A DNA stretch of 64,000 nt from Aaosphaeria pasadenensis. Taxonomy: Eukaryota; Ascomycota; Dothideomycetes; Pleosporales. Position 1 is the first letter of the stretch; every line of letters begins with the position of its first letter. The position numbers were made by a program, and so were the translations under genes. The stretch covers positions 186,001 through 250,000 of the forward strand of contig JAKLMB010000038.1 in NCBI GenBank assembly GCA_022813625.1, read 5' to 3'. Below, in pieces: positions 24,507-37,551 of the stretch. The notes beneath the pieces were generated by a model. It was not told the DNA's origin and ran no database searches. It was given only the letters and a program-made list of their open reading frames with translations.

Positions 24507-26682
24507 TTTGTAAGTCAGCGGAACGCCCGGTTTGCTGCATCTGGATATGGCAATGCGCGGTGCGGTCGTCGGTGGGGGCGTTTTGGCTCTGCTCTTTCCA
24601 TGGGTGGAGACCATTACACCCGGGGTGTTTATCCAGCAGGCGGGCAGGCAGGCAGGCAAGCAGCGGATTGCAGAGTTTGAGTGATGGCGAGAGATGAGAT
24701 GACACGAGGTGAGGCGACCGACTACCGGTGACTCGGGGGCGGCGGCATGCGAGCGAGCGGGTGCTTATGACTGCAGCAGCAGCAGGAATTTACCTACGTT
24801 CGGAACTTGGAAAGAAAGTGAATTTTCGAACAATGCAAAAGAGGGATTATCATTTTCGGGGAGAAGGTCGTTGGCGGAGGTCGGATGGAGCTATACTGGG
24901 CATACGTAAGATCTGAGACAGGAAGCACCTGACGCTGGGCGATATCTACGTATGCGGTAGTGATGAGATGGGGCTGAATAGAGAGCGAGAAATCGATGGC
25001 GTCAATTGAGGCATATTTCTGTATTGGAAGTTTCAAATGTCAATAGTCAAGATATGTGAGATGTCAAAGACGAGGCAAGAGACGTTTTAGTTTGAGCGAG
25101 GTGAGGATTGACGATGGAGGAAGAATAAGACGAGAGGCGCATTTAGGGGATGAGGAGACAGACCATAAGGAGACCAGACCAGCCGGGAGCTAGGCGACAG
25201 CGGAACGCTCCCGAGGAGCCAATGCAGCAAAGGGAAAGGTACAACGGAAAGGGCCGAAGTGGAAGAGAAAAAGTGACGGGCACCTTGGAAGCGTTAGGAC
25301 GATGATCTCTCTTGTAACGACGGCTATGCCATATGGTGTGGTGTGTGTATGAATCAGTCGTAGTACAAGACTACAAGTAGGTGGAAGGAGTCGGAGTTGT
25401 GGTCGAAGTCTGTGGTTGGTTATTTCTGTTGTCTGATGCCACGAGTAATTAACCTTTCGGTTGACTGGTTTCGGGACATTAGTACGGCTCTACTATGACT
25501 TGATTATTGTATGGGCATGGCATTTACTACTCGTAATATTCCCCTTAGACGGCGGCCGCTGAGCCGACATACGAGTGAGCGACGGTCGACTACTAAGAGC
25601 GGACGGAGAGTACTGCGTAGTGCATGGCCAGTCCAGCCCGTCTACCTGGGCCGCCCCATCTTGTATCAGGTACTGTACATGTGTAGCAGCAGTTAGGCAC
25701 TGCACTGTACTCGGTATGTACAAGTACAAGTACTGAGACAACGGCGGATGCATGGTTTAACGAATGTCCTAGTCCGCTTCCATCCTCCCAGTTGTAACGG
25801 CCGCGTGGGCTACATCTGTCAACCCCGTGAGATACCTACCATACCTCCTACCTACTCTGTACATAGGTATGCAATTGTGAACACCGTTGTGTGTGGTAGG
25901 TTGCATCGGATCGACTACTGTATGTCATACTGATGGGGACCAAGATGAACCCACGGCCAGTCGATGATGATTAGCTACCCTGTTAGGTTAATGAATGTAT
26001 CTACCTACCTACCACCAGGAGTTCACAAGCTGCATGGAAAGGCAGGTCTAGGACAAGGCGTAACAGAGACATACAACAGAACCTGTATACCCGTGTATAC
26101 TTGCTCCGAACTCTGCCCACAGCTACATACATCCAGCCGCAGCCAGCATACATATGCACCGCTGCACCAGACAGACAATATTCCACCTAGGCGAGGCAGC
26201 GAAGTAACGCCTCTGGGGCGGCGACGGACACTTACCCATCGCCAGGCCAGGTCCAGGGCCTCGCAATATAAGTTTGGAGTGTCACGACAGGAGCACGCAG
26301 GCCAGTGAAACGCATCGAACCGTACAGGGGAGGGAGCGGGCTTGGGGAACCCATTCCTGTTTCTCTAGGTTCTCTACCTTCGACGCCTACCTACATCACT
26401 TATTTGTATGTAATAATGCGTCCGTTCAAAGAGGACAAAAAGAAACCTCCCCCCGATGCCGGTCCTTGCCGATTGATGCCACTCCATACCAGATCCTGTC
26501 CCATGCCAGAGTCCAGACAGGTCATTACTATTTGTGAGTGACTACACCCGCTCCTGCGCGTTACTATTGTCCCCAAGCCACCCGCTGTAGCTACGCTGTC
26601 CTTCGCACCGTGTATCGGCGGTGGCGTGTACTGAGGTGGATGAATGGATGGGTGGCTCAGGGATGGCTAACGGAAAGTCTTC

Positions 26683-26740
26683 GAGAGCCAAAGGAAAAGC
26701 CAAAGCCAGAGGCCAAAGCGAAGCCAGAAAGCAGAGGCGA
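26683..26740. repeat. Purine-rich AAGCCA-type imperfect repeat
   Basis: Iterated (a)aagcca(g/a)a units give a strongly purine-skewed plus strand within the gene-free region. A frame through it would encode a Lys/Pro/Glu-rich peptide, but nothing else supports a gene. Confidence 0.5.
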
Positions 26741-27903
26741 CGGTAAAAGCAAGCTAGTGGATCCCAAACCTCTCCATCGGATACGCCATGGCTGCACGTT
26801 TTCTCTGCGGCCGTCTCGTCTCATCTCGTCTCGGTCTGGTCTCATCGGTTGGTCGTCGATAACGTAGTGGTAGTTCTATTCTCCACCTGCGAGTCTATCC
26901 CTCCGCAAGTGAGCGGGCGTGTACGGAATATCCCGTATATAAATGTCTAATTGCTGCATTTGCCTCGCATGGCTGTGTTCGTCTTTCCCAGACACACGCG
27001 CAGGCGTACAGATTCGCATGCCTTGCCCGTGGTTGGAGCAGGAATAAAAGAACACCCTCGTCCCCCCCGTTCCCCCCGGGACCCCTGTAGCGCCCAAAGC
27101 GGCGGCGAACGCACGCGGTGTTCCCCCCTCCCCTAACCCTTGGCCGACTAGTCTGATCTGTCTGTGTGCAGGTGTGCATGTACGGAGTATGTGTGTATGT
27201 GCAGTAATTATTGTTGCTTGAGGAGTTGGGGGTCTGGTTGTCTTTGAAAAGGGTTGCTAGCTCTCCTGCGCGTCTTCTTTGTCCCGCTGCCCACTGCCCG
27301 CTAGTTATCATTCCCAACTAGTCACTGGCAGATGTATGCTGACCCCCCGATTCGCGGCTTGTGTGAGCACCTTCTGGTGTTGTGTGGTGATTCAATCCCT
27401 GGTCTATCATGTCCGGCGATCCATAGATCCCAGGCGAGTCGAGTTATTATTCTTCATCGCATATCGGCCATTATTGGGGCGGCGAGGGGGGAACTTGGGG
27501 GGTCACCAGTCTGTCAGTTGGTCACCACCCGCCGGATGGGGTTTCGTTCGTTATTTCGTTATTTGTCCACGCGATGATTCGCATGGTTCGTGGCGTGGGC
27601 GCGGCCGTCAGAATGCGGTAATGGATAGACAATCTGGAAGTCGGATGGAAGTCGGCGAAGCGGAGAAGCAGAACAAGGCCGAAGAATAGAAAGAAGAGTA
27701 GAAGTAGATTGATGACCGGAGTTGAGTATGCTGGCTTGGGCTGGCAATTGCCTACATATTGTAATAATACTGAGATTTCCTGCGCAGGTGTACATGGTAG
27801 TGAGGTGTATGTAGGTATATCATCATGAGTTGAACCATAGGCCGAATAGAACAGAACACCACCATCACCATCACTACTGCAGCGGCCATCTACGGTGCAG
27901 TAC

Positions 27904-27948
27904 GATACAGTACAGTGCAGTGCCGTGCCGTGCCGTGCAGTGCAGCGC
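27904..27948. repeat. Pentameric GTGCA/GTGCC repeat
   Basis: Nine or so consecutive pentamers of the form (c)agt-gcagt-gccgt-gccgt-gcagt. An imperfect microsatellite in non-coding DNA. Confidence 0.6.
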
Positions 27949-28565
27949 AACACAATGACAAGTTGGGTGCAGTGCAAGCCCGACTAGACCATGTACAGAC
28001 CTTTGTCTTTGTAGAATCATTCGTGCTAGGCTGGAGTGGTGGAGAGGAGTGGAGTACAGGTGGAGTGGGCGAAGATGGATGAATTCCTACTCGTAGGCTA
28101 ACCTGCCTCTCCTTGGGACTGTCAACTGCTAAGACTCTAGGTATTGTGTTGCTTTGTTTCTGTGCCGCTGTATTTACAACAGTAGGTATCTACTTTCTAC
28201 TTGTAATTGCCTAGATACATTACTGTGTACATTGCTTGAGTAATGATGGTTAAGAATGCCCGATTGAGAGGTTGCTAGGTGTGAATACGCCCCATGTTTA
28301 TAGTGACCATTATCATCATTGCCCGACCAGCATCTCCCACATACGCATCTAATGATCAAGTATCTACAAAGCATCTACAGCTATAAGTCCTCAGAGTTGT
28401 TTGATGCTTATCTAGGACCACTGCTGGTAGAACTGATAAGTGACCGAGCTGCTTTATATATAATATTCCACTGGCGCTGGTGCTTTGACGCTGCTCTGGC
28501 GGTAGTGCTGGTGCTGCTCTTGTATTGCTGTTAGAAGGCTTGCGACCTGATTGCCGGGCTATTCC

Positions 28566-29160
28566 TCCGCCTCCCTCTGCCCTCTGCCCTCTGCCTCCCT
28601 CCCTCCCTCCCTTCCTCTCCACTCTTTTTCTGGCCAACCCTACCCAGGCTACACCTACCTAACCTTAGTTGCTCTCTCTTCCCTTCCCGTAACCACGTTC
28701 CACCCATCCATCCACCCATACCATACGAGTACCTTACCGTTCTAACTTATTACTCGTACGGTCTCGTACCTATACTATACTTGCCACTATACCGCACCTA
28801 ACGATCAACTAACTATTCGTATTAGGAGTGAGTCTAAGGAGATACCCTTATCCCTTACCCTACGCCTTCAGTCCAGTCCATAGGACATACCCTGCCCTTT
28901 TTCTTTCGTATCCTTGGACAAAGTCAGTCTGTCTGTCAGTATCTAAACTTCGGGCTGCTTTTCTTACTCTAGCACAACCACCAGCTCCAGTAATTACCAG
29001 CACATACCCTGTTACTTACTTACAGTACTACTCCGTACTTACTTACTACATACATACTATCCGCCCTCCTCATCCTCCTCCTCCTCTCCTGCTCTTTCTC
29101 TTTCCTCTTTCTCTTCTTCTCTCCCTCTCTCTCTCTCAATCTCCTCGTCCTCCAATCGAG
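28566..29160 (+). promoter_or_regulatory. Pyrimidine-rich tracts upstream of the G-alpha gene
   Basis: Two strong CT tracts stand out, at about 28566-28625 (ccctctgccctctg and ccctccctcc units) and 29070-29150 (cctcctcctc, then tctctctctc). Long CT-rich stretches commonly lie just upstream of transcription starts in filamentous ascomycetes. This pair therefore probably marks the core promoter or leader of the G-alpha gene, 450-1000 nt before its ATG. This is inference from composition and position. Confidence 0.45.
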
Positions 29161-29611
29161 CCTCGTATCTGCTTTTCCTTTCTTTTATTTCTCTCCCTCA
29201 AAAACGTCTCACCATCAAATACGCTCCTTCCCTATCCTCGACGCTCGCTGCACAACTGGAAAACCCCCGACCAGTCGCGACTCTCCGCCTACACCTCCTA
29301 CCAACCAACACCATCTACACTACTACACCCTACACACCCACGCCGGCTCGTTCGCTCCCGCATCGCTCTATACTACTCCATCCCTCTACCAATAGTACGC
29401 CGCTTTCGCTATCCGTGGCCCGTCCCTTCTAGACACGCAACTTCACGACTCAGGCAACTGACGTTCATCCAAGACAGACTCTGTCTCTCAGCCGCGCCGC
29501 GCCCGGAAGACGACTCACGGTGCATGAGTTGCGACTTCCTCTTCAACTCCTCCTGACCCCCCGACAACACCCCACCCACTTCCCACGAGTCGCTACATGG
29601 CCCCGGGGATA

Positions 29612-30945
29612 ATGTGCTTCGGCAAGAAAACTGAGGATCCCGACTCCCGACGCAACGAGGAGATCGAAAAGGGCATCCGCAATGACAGGAAAAAGCAAGA
29701 ACGGGAGGTGAAGCTTCTGTTGCTCGGTACGGACAACACCAACCACTTCGCAAAAATTCGCATTCGAATTGCAGATTGCTAACTGGATCTTTGTGTGCAT
29801 GTAGGTGCTGGAGAAAGTGGTAAATCCACCGTTTTGAAGCAGATGCGAGTGATCCATGCCGGCGGTTTTAACAAGACTGAGCGCAAGCAATGGCGAGCCA
29901 TCATCTTCAATAACTTGGTGTCTGCTTTCCAGACCATCTTCGCTGCTATGCAGGAGCAGGAGACGGATTTCGAGGACGACGACAACCTTGTACGTGGCGC
30001 CCTCCCTACTCCCGATTACGATTCCCTATTTTCATTCTGGCCGAATTACTAATTTTCAACATACAGAGATTCGCGGAATTGATTGCGGCAGACCCAGAAA
30101 TCGGCATCGAAGACTTTATGCCCCAGGAGTGCCTCTCCGCGTTCAACAGCCTGTGGGCAGACAAGGGTGTTCAGCTCGCAATTCTGAAGGGAAACCAATA
30201 CGCCCTCCACGACAATCTCAGCTAGTACGTCTACCCGGTCAATAACTCTCACAAGCACTAACATGTCTTGCAGCTTCTTCGCAGACGTCGACCGCCTCTT
30301 CACCAAAGACTACCTCCCTACAGACCAAGATATCCTCCGTACTCGATTGCGAACGACCGGCATAACAGAGACCATCTTCGAGCTTGGCAATCTTACATAC
30401 CGCATGTTCGACGTGGGAGGTCAGAGGTCCGAACGAAAGAAGTGGATTCACGTCTTCGACAATGTCCAGGTCGTTTTGTTCCTGGTGGCTATCAGCGGTT
30501 ACGACCACGTACTGGTCGAAGATCGCAATGGCGTATGATACCCTCTGTCCTATCCTTCCCCGCGCACATGCACATCCATGCTAACACGCTCTTTCAGAAC
30601 CAAATGCACGAGGCGTTGATGCTCTTCGAGTCGATATCGAACTCGAAATACTTCGAGAAGTCTGCCCTGATCCTGTTCCTGAACAAGATCGATCTGTTCC
30701 GAGAGAAGATCGCTGGCGGCATGAGCCCGATCAACAAGGTCTTCCCCGACTACACCGGAAAGCCCACCGACATCGACGCCGGCCAGGAGTTCTTCGCAAA
30801 CAAGTTCCGCAACCTCGTGCGGCAGCCCAAGAAGGAGGTCTACGTCCACTACACAAACGCGACCGACACCGATCTCCTGAAGAAAACGATGGCTTCGGTC
30901 CAGGACATGATCGTCCAACGCAACCTGAACGCCTTGATTCTGTAA
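29612..30945 (+). CDS. Heterotrimeric G-protein alpha subunit, 354 aa (likely fungal group II)
   Basis: Five exons join in frame: 29612-29726, 29805-29989, 30067-30224, 30274-30532 and 30598-30945. All nucleotide-binding motifs are intact: P-loop GAGESGKST (39-47), switch I RLRTTG with catalytic Arg177, DVGGQR (199-204) with catalytic Gln203, NKID (268-271) and TNAT (325-328). The protein should bind and hydrolyse GTP downstream of a seven-transmembrane receptor. The C-terminus (NALIL) lacks the cysteine four residues from the end that marks Gi-like group I proteins. The N-terminus MCFG has no Gly2 for myristoylation, though Cys2 could be palmitoylated. These features and my recollection of GNA-2/GanA-type sequences favour group II, with moderate confidence. 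An in-frame ATG at 29597 would add five residues (MAPGI). I prefer 29612, where the family N-terminus begins. Confidence 0.95.
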
Positions 30946-33900
30946 TTTTCCCAAAAGTAATTTGTCCTTTCTCAGCCAGTCATCTGATCAAAGCGCTCCG
31001 GCTAGCTATTAGCATTTGAAGACGTCGCCGCACACCGAGATCACCTCCTCCTGGAAGCCACTCCTTCCGTGTCCAAGTTACCACATCGATACCCTCAGAG
31101 ATCCGGAAGCAGACCTTTTCGCCCACGCCTGTCCGACTCGCTCCGTGGCCCCCTCCCCGCCGCGTGCGAGGCGCGATACGACTTGACGGCCCCGCATACT
31201 ACTCCTCTACTCTACATACCCTCGCGCGATACCTATACCAATTTCCATCCCAACCTTCAGTTCGTTTTGTTGTTTTTAGGACCAATGTGACACGATTACA
31301 ACTAGTTTACTTCACCAATACACAGCTATACTTTCTACCAGAACGGCACTGTTCATTTTGGGACAGGCGGGAGAAGAATGACCGTATGTGTTTTTTTGAT
31401 CATTTCATCGAGTTTTCGGTAACGCGCCATTCGAAGATCTCCCTCCTCTGCTCTCCCATCCTCCCACACATATCTCCTTCGTATCTTGTAATTCTTCATG
31501 CATTCGCAACCAGCATGCGTAGGCTCTTGGGAGGAACGGTCGATTTTGTTTCTCGCTGCCCGCCTGCCTTCTTTCTCTTTCCTCCGTAGTGTGTCCCCCC
31601 CCCTCTAAAGAAAATAAAGAAGATAGTAAATATCACATGTTCCACGACATGAAACCAAAATATTACCCATCATCCTCGGACCTTAAATTATTAAAGTGCG
31701 GTTGGCAGACTTAGATGAGCCTGCGTATGCATGTACGGTATGGTATGTACTATGTACTATGTACGTGTGTGGCGACTGCTCCTTTCGTATACCTTGTCTT
31801 GTCTTGTCACCCATGGCATATCCTCACGCTCATGCTCATGCCATGCCATGCCATGTAACACCGTTTTTTTTAACACACTTTCGGTAAGTCAAATACGGCG
31901 GGCCCGGTTTGTCATTTATCTACCTGCACCGTCTATCTTTCGCGCAGTCAGACCAGCCATGTGCTGCTGGCTGCAGTATCAGTCAGAAAATGAAGTCACC
32001 ATCAAACAGTGCGTGCAGTAGAATTGCAAATCCTGCTTTTCCCTCTCCACTACCATCAACGGCGTAGATGCAGGCGCCAGATGAAAGATGATAGATGGTA
32101 GATGCAGCGCAGATCACCCGCCCGCCTATGGGATCATCCGTGATATACTACAAGTACTCATAGGTAGGTGGATCGACGAACGGGTGTCCCGACGACGACA
32201 ACTTATCTCACGATACGGAGGAGAATTGTGTATATTACATTAGTTACAGTACAGTACACCACGGCCGTCCTATCGAAGTGATATCCTACGCCCTACTCGC
32301 TTAGACGTAAGCAGGGCAGGCAGGCCCTGTCACGTACATTGTACGACCACGACCCTAGTCTGGCGAAAGTGTGATGCAGGGTTAAACTTCCCACGGAGGC
32401 CGAAAATATATGGTGCTGCATTGCATGGCTTTGGCGTGGCTCTGGCATGGCTTTGCTCCCCTTTTGGATTTTTTGGAGGGGATGGGGGGTTAAGTAGGGA
32501 GGGAGTGGAGGGGTTATCTTGGATGTATCTATTTAGGTATCAAGTGTTCTTGTCTGTCTAGCTATTCAAGTGCTGCATCTGTGTACGTGAGTGAGTTCGG
32601 GGGTCGAGTGAGATGGGGAGGGTATACTATTACGGGTGCCTTTTATGCGGGGAGGATTACATACCTGGGTATGTACATTGGGGACCGAAGTCCTGCTTTA
32701 GAGGAAGGGGAAGGGGAAAGGGGCACTTGTTCAGTGGGTGGTATTTTAGCAGACTGACAGCCTGGGTTGAATAATGTATGTAGTTGTGTATCTAATTAAT
32801 TTCTTTGTCTCCGTAGGTGGGTTTTGAGGGGTCATGATCGTAGTGATTGGGGCAGTGAGTCGATGATGCACATACATGTACAAGAGAAACCAGTCTACTG
32901 CAAGTCTTGCAGCAGGATTGGCATAGAAGAGAGGAATTGACAGAGTGAAAGGAGCACTGTGTCGAGTTCTGATCGTCCGTATCATCTGAGGTATGCATGT
33001 ACGTACGGAAGGGGAAACGAATAGTTTATCGAATGTCTTATCTGCTTGTTCTTGGATTGAGACACCTTTTTAGTACTTTACGTATATCAGTATGCGTGAT
33101 TGAACGTAGACGTATATGCCGAGAGACAGACGAATGGGATAGGAGGTAATTACGTCGTTGCCTTCTTCATGGGTCCACATGTTCAACGGGCGTGAGACGG
33201 ATAGGCAGCGTCGCTTGGAGGTGGGTTTCCCTTGAAGGAGTGGGTTTAACTGGGGTTTTGGGGGTGTTTTCTACAGATAATTTGTCTTTTGGATCTTTTT
33301 GATGTGGGTTGTGCGTGATTATTTTTTCTGTGGTTTTATTGTGTAATTAGAATATAGTTTAACGACTCAAAAAAAGAGTACGGTTTGGATATTCTGTAAC
33401 GAATTTCTGAACAACACCAGTATTATCAATTATCAATCCAGCAAATAGGCGATGAAGACGCAAAGAAAGATAATCTCATTTTTATTTTACTTTGTGTCTA
33501 GTTGTAATATCTCTATTCTACGATTGTTAACTCATACAAACTATAACTACTCTATTGTCTAACAAAAAACAAGAAATAATAGAACTTACCAAATCTCCTC
33601 AAATCTCCTCTCGCCCATCCCGTATAAAAGAGCCTCACATTTCAAATGCTACAATCGACAGGCAACGCATGTCTCATTGTTTCAAATCATGTACGTCCAC
33701 ACTCCGTACTTATCTCCCCATACATCCATGCCACACGTACATACCTGCCTCCCCTCCCATGCATGCACGCACGGCATCCTGCGTCCGTTCCGCCATAATT
33801 ACACAATCCCACACCTGCCCTATAGAACCACCCACGAACTGCGAATTAATAAAGCAGAATTTTATTACTAGAAAGGAAGAGAGAGAACAGGGTGGGGAGC

Positions 33901-35121
33901 GTGCGTTGCAGCGGATGTCGAGGGAGCCGGGCGGTTAGACCGAGTCGTCGGGATTCCTTTATTTTGGCACTTTCCCATCTTGGAGGGTGGGAGAGATTAC
34001 ATGGGGTTGGGGTTTTGGTTGGATTTGCTCCTTATTTTATTCTGTATTTGGAGGTTGGTTATATGTGAGATGGGTAGGTGTAGGAGATTGGTGATAGGGG
34101 CGAGAGTGTATGGGTTGGAGTCATTTTTGGGGAGTTGTGGGTGTGGTTGGAGGGGACATTATGGTCGGACTATTGGTGGGGGCGAATTGATGATGATGCG
34201 AATGTCCGGATGGGGACTTGCAGACTGGAAGAATGGGGAATCTGTATGTACGTAGGGATGAGGTATTTTGATATAGAGAAACAAGTGTGGATGTTTGACT
34301 CGAATAGTTGATGGGATTTCAGAACGATGCAACGATACATTTAAGACCATGGATATACTGCAAATATCATTCGCATGGTAGGGGATGGGATTCTCATGGT
34401 CTTGAAAGGTGCATGTCTTGAATGCACGCATGGACTGCGGGGATGGATAAACAGACGACAAAGGTGAGCAGTCATGTTCCTGAGCACTGTTTGAGCTGTC
34501 ACGGGTGACTGGCTGATCTCACATGTTATAAGTCTGTCTTGTTTGTTTTCGGAGTTGGGGAATAAAATGCTCTGACGTTACATTACGCCCAGTTGATACG
34601 AACACACTCTCAGATCTGACTCTCGATCGCACGTTCATGAAACGTAGATCTCATTCCAGCAGGCGAAGATTGATAGATCTAACAAGAAAGGTCAGGGCGA
34701 GATAAGCTCCTGTCTCCGGACTATGTTGCACAGTTATACGCGTTGATCGAAACTATACGCCCCTCATTCCACCCTGCGGCTATGTTTCGTACAACAGACC
34801 AGACGCCAGTCCGTCCGCAAAGGTCATCGTCGCCTCCCCACGCGAACTCCGCATGACAATAAACATGTCGTGACCTCCAAGCAACAGTCGTACGAGCACA
34901 GGAGATCAACTTGCCGAAGTCGGTGAGGCGTTGGCACGATGTCATCCACCTACTCGTCCTAAGCCACCGATCTAAGATAGCGGAACTACTTTTCTCCGAC
35001 TTCTGCAAGTCACTATCCGAGCGCCTAACAGGATCATCTCGGCCCTTGAGCCGCCTGTTCGTGACCACCACTCTTTCGACATCAACACCTTCCTTTCGAC
35101 ATAACACAACAGCAGCTGGCC
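30946..35121. other. Intergenic, 4.2 kb
   Basis: Begins with the G-alpha 3' flank (C/T-rich, with AATAAA at 31613-31618). Short repeats follow: tatgtac units at 31743-31764, ccatg units at 31838-31857 and acagt units near 32244. The 33300-33560 part is AT-rich. No frame with recognisable content was found; the longest (33555-33938, 127 codons) looks random. The last 500 nt presumably hold the promoter of the mS38 gene. Confidence 0.4.
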
Positions 35122-36391
35122 ATGTTCTCCCCAGTCCTAGGGAGAGCTGTCCGCTCTACCAGCTCCATCGCCACACCATCCGTGTGCATCACGCTCGGCC
35201 GCCCAGCTACCTTCGGTGCCGTTAACGCCCAGCAATCCTTTTCCCGACCCGCGCATCAACGCCGCCTATCGTCCTCCAAGGCCTCAATACCTCCCGATGG
35301 CTCGAACGGGTCGAGCTCAACACAGCAGACCCCGGGAACAAGTACGAACAAGGCGCCCGCGAGGAAGTTGACCGGAAGGGCCTCAAAGAAGAGGGCGCAG
35401 TCGCCGCCCGCACTCAACGTGCCCCATGTCCCGCCTACAGATTATCTTCAGAAGCCTGGTACGTATTCATTGAGAGGAGTTTTGAGCTCTTGCTTCCTCT
35501 TGTCGGTTGGGAAACGTTCTCGCGAAAGGTTGCGGAGTTGTTGGTCGAATGATTCGCCAAGCTTCTTTGTTCGCCCCGTCATTAAAGTTCCGATAAGAAA
35601 TCTTAACGTCACCTACGAGCTGTTTTAATGCTTCCATTCTGTATGATGGGAAATAGACATGGATAGCTGACTTGATTGCAGAGGTGAAAATATCTTCATT
35701 CTTCTCACTCCACCGCCCTATCTCCGTTACCTCGGCGATACCACCCGTCTCGACATCAGCATCATTCGATTCGATATTCCAGACACGAAATCCTCACAGC
35801 CGAAAAGCAATGGTGGATAACATGCAAACACTTTCCAGTGGCATAGAGAGTCTGGAAGCAGCTCTCCGCGTGCACGAAAAACAATCTCCAGAAGAGATGG
35901 TGCAGTCTGAACTGGAGGTGCAGCACCTTGATGGACCTCCACAAGTGTCAGTCGACCAGATCATGTCACGTTTCGTTCCATTCAGGCCGCCGCCTGCTCC
36001 GGTCCCATTCGACCAGGCTGCACAACCTGAAACGGGTGTAAGCCAACGAATGGAGGCCCCCGCTGCAGCGTCGATCAAACAGCGTTCCTGGAGCACGGCG
36101 GTGGTCGTGACAGAATCTACAGATGCTTCAGGGCAGCGAACATATTCCGCCACCACGGCGCCTATGGTTGAGATCGAGGCCCCTGCTGCAGAGAACAGCT
36201 TAGAGATGGAGGACATCGAGATACGGCAACCGTTTCTGGAGCGTATGAGGAGGCGGCAAAATACCAACAGCCGCCCAGACATGATGGCTATCAGCGTCAA
36301 GAGGCAGCGAAAGCTCAAGATGAAGAAGCACAAGTATAAGAAGTTGATGAAGAGGACGCGCCTCTTGCGGAGGAAATTAGACAGAGCATGA
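35122..36391 (+). CDS. cox24: Mitochondrial small-subunit ribosomal protein mS38 (Cox24/AURKAIP1 family), 348 aa
   Basis: Exons 35122-35458 and 35682-36391; the 223-nt intron is long for this window. The C-terminal 35 residues (from about 314: SVKRQRKLKMKKHKYKKLM and then RTRLLRRKLDRA) are the highly basic DUF1713 motif that defines mS38. In yeast this protein (Qri5/Cox24) sits on the mitoribosomal small subunit near the mRNA channel and is needed for COX1 expression. The first 50 residues are Ser/Arg/Ala-rich with no acidic residues, which fits a mitochondrial presequence. The middle is low-complexity and poorly conserved. The whole N-terminal extension is longer than in yeast, but fungal homologues often carry one. 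I see no sign of frame damage. Confidence 0.85.
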
Positions 36392-37551
36392 TAGATTTCT
36401 TTGGTTGCACCGGATACGGTCAGAGCAGGTTCGAGTCACGAGTCACGGAGATTGAAACGGCACCTCGAGAGACCGAAGCTAGAACTCAGCAATCCACAGT
36501 CAGTCTGCGCGTGCCGCGGTCTACGACGAAGCAACGATTCGATCGTAAATTGCGACCATGCATCAATGACGATGTCCTTATGCTTTGCGCTTGGACGAAT
36601 GACAAAGGGTGCGGTTTGTGACTCTCCTCGAAGCTGTCACCTTGCCCAGGACTTGGCCTCCGGTAATGCAGAATACACACTTCTCTACTTCCCACTTTTC
36701 TAGGGCATTTCCCATCTGTTCAGAGCATAGTTGTCTGTTTGGTTGCATTAGATGCCCAGCATCCCGTCGCCTCTTCATCGTCATAAATACCACCACGCAT
36801 TGTCCAGTAAATTACCTGAACGCGTACCTCTTCGTGCATAATGTTTCTTGCCCGTAATATTCTAAAATTCTTTTGTTCCACTCACAAAGCGTGTAGTTCG
36901 GATCGCATGAGTTCCCTAGGTCGATGTTCTGGCGGCTATACTCGCTCAGTGATTCCGCTGAAACTGCGCTGCGACTGACCCTGTTACAGGGCCGAGGCCA
37001 ACCCTTTTCTCCACCACAACACGCTTCTCGCTTACCTTACGGACAGACACTTAACAGCGGGTGCTAAGGGTTCACGACGTCGCAGTCTGCAAATCATACG
37101 TCCCACCAGCCTCAAAATTGCATAACCCCTTGGCAACCGTTCCGCCTGCCATCTTTCCTGACGCTTTCTAGCCATCTTGGCGTCGAGAATTCGATGTCTG
37201 AACTCCCTGTCTACAGATTTCGAGACGCTTCTTCTCCTGGTTCCACTCATGTCAACCCAGATTCTGGGTAGCGGCTGCAGATATTCAGGGTCAACCGCCA
37301 AGTGCATTGAGATATAAAACCATGGGGACGCTGGCCGACATGTTCAAATCATCAACTCGCACAACTTCGCAACTGCAACTTCCTCTTTCTTTCGGTGCTT
37401 TAGTCACTCTTTCGACATTACCATTCTTTCCCGCCGGTTGGGCCTTTTGAACTCTTACGAGCTAGTCTCTCATTCGCCTTTATTTCAATAACGTTTAAGA
37501 TCTTCACCTGTATATCTTTCTACCAAACTCCGAAAACCAAACATCGCAATC
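36392..37551. other. Intergenic, 1.16 kb
   Basis: Contains the mS38 3' flank and the promoter of the secreted repeat protein. No recognisable coding frame; the short minus-strand frame at 37032-37307 looks like chance. Confidence 0.4.
37313..37319 (+). promoter_or_regulatory. TATA box of the secreted repeat protein gene
   Basis: TATAAAA lies about 235 nt before the ATG. It is followed by a C/T-rich leader (37370-37450) and an A-rich stretch just before the start. This is the clearest TATA-type promoter in the window and fits a strongly or conditionally expressed gene. Assignment is by position only. Confidence 0.6.

Larger units (their letters stand above)
21485..29611. other. 8.1-kb gene-free divergent region upstream of the G-alpha gene
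   Basis: No convincing coding gene was found on either strand. The longest frames (23390-23800 and 27522-27977 minus, 27279-27689 plus) are 136-151 codons and lack recognisable content. The region holds degenerate direct repeats (22.3-23.2 kb), several simple-sequence tracts, four TACGGAGTA-type nonamers, many TACCTACC/GTAGGTAG runs and two strong pyrimidine tracts close to the G-alpha start. It may contain a long 5' leader, distal regulatory DNA, non-coding transcripts or remnants of mobile DNA; the sequence alone does not decide. Confidence 0.5.
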
